Assembly (NCBI RefSeq): GCF_019753765.1
Contig: NZ_JAIJZW010000002.1
Location: 382,446-446,445 of the forward strand
Reading direction: 5' to 3'
Length of the DNA stretch: 64,000 nt
Origin: Microbacterium marinilacus
GTDB taxonomy: Bacteria; Actinomycetota; Actinomycetes; Actinomycetales; Microbacteriaceae
Below are positions 62,229 through 64,000 of the stretch, piece after piece. Position 1 is the stretch's first letter, and each line of letters starts with the position of its first letter. A program made the translations under genes and the position numbers. Under the pieces are notes generated by a model, which saw nothing but the letters and a program-made list of their open reading frames with translations, was not told the DNA's origin and ran no database searches.

Positions 62229-62236
62229 GGGATCAA

Positions 62237-63916
<1,680 letters not shown>

Positions 63917-63934
63917 CACCGCGCACGAAGAGGC

Positions 63935-64000
<66 letters not shown>

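Overview
The window is GC-rich chromosomal DNA from an actinobacterium, most likely a Microbacteriaceae member close to Microbacterium. This rests on the many GTG starts, the Ala/Glu-rich tails on S16 and S2, actinobacteria-typical small proteins (DUF2469 after rnhB, DUF2017 after clpS, DUF6457 among cofactor genes), and conserved blocks rpsP-khpA-rimM-trmD, rplS-lepB-rnhB, yraN-comM-dprA, rpsB-tsf, pyrH-frr-cdsA and gatCAB. Coding density is very high and nearly all content is core chromosome. I see no prophage, insertion sequence, CRISPR array or biosynthetic cluster. The last ~65 bases are an almost pure G tract and look like a contig-end artefact.

Layout. 1-3.9 kb: glycerol catabolism (glpD, glpF and the start of glpK on the minus strand) with a divergent SorC-type regulator. 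3.9-7.2 kb: a YbdK-type ligase, then rpsP-khpA-rimM-trmD. 7.3-15.8 kb: molybdenum cofactor genes (mogA, moaE; convergent moaD, DUF6457, moaC, moeA, moeB; then moaA) with a NarL-type two-component system and a CPBP membrane protease between moeB and moaA. 16-19.9 kb: map, a membrane protein, rplS, lepB, rnhB, DUF2469. 19.9-24.7 kb: yraN-comM-dprA opposed to xerC, then a secreted M23 peptidase. 25-31 kb: rpsB-tsf, pyrH, frr, cdsA, a DivIVA-repeat protein and a secreted transglycosylase-like protein. 31-38.7 kb: hydrolase, AI-2E-type permease, a three-segment envelope protein, a CnoX-like protein, cysteine desulfurase and an MFS exporter. 38.7-44.3 kb: ArsR-like regulator, mnmA, ligA, aldo/keto reductase, a truncated GNAT. 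44.5-54.1 kb: deaD, fadD, gatCAB, GH3, dinB. 54.2-57.2 kb: GerW-like protein, P-loop kinase, clpS block, tRNA-His, orn, tRNA-Arg. 57.1-63.9 kb: HNH nuclease, a divergent YczE/MocR pair, msrA, ssb and ettA.

The genes cooperate in recognisable groups: glycerol uptake, phosphorylation and oxidation; a nearly complete molybdopterin pathway without mobA in view; ribosomal proteins with tRNA and rRNA maturation factors; and a cysteine desulfurase plausibly feeding MnmA.

The most striking pattern is regulatory. At least fifteen genes, on both strands, have a TAnnnT hexamer followed by exactly six bases and then the start codon, usually without a Shine-Dalgarno sequence. This is the signature of leaderless transcripts. 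Two of these hexamers reuse the TAG stop codon of the preceding gene, and one starts a seven-codon mini-ORF whose stop overlaps the moaA start. Several dyad operators sit in divergent promoters: glpD/regulator, histidine kinase/CPBP protease, arsR/mnmA and yczE/mocR.
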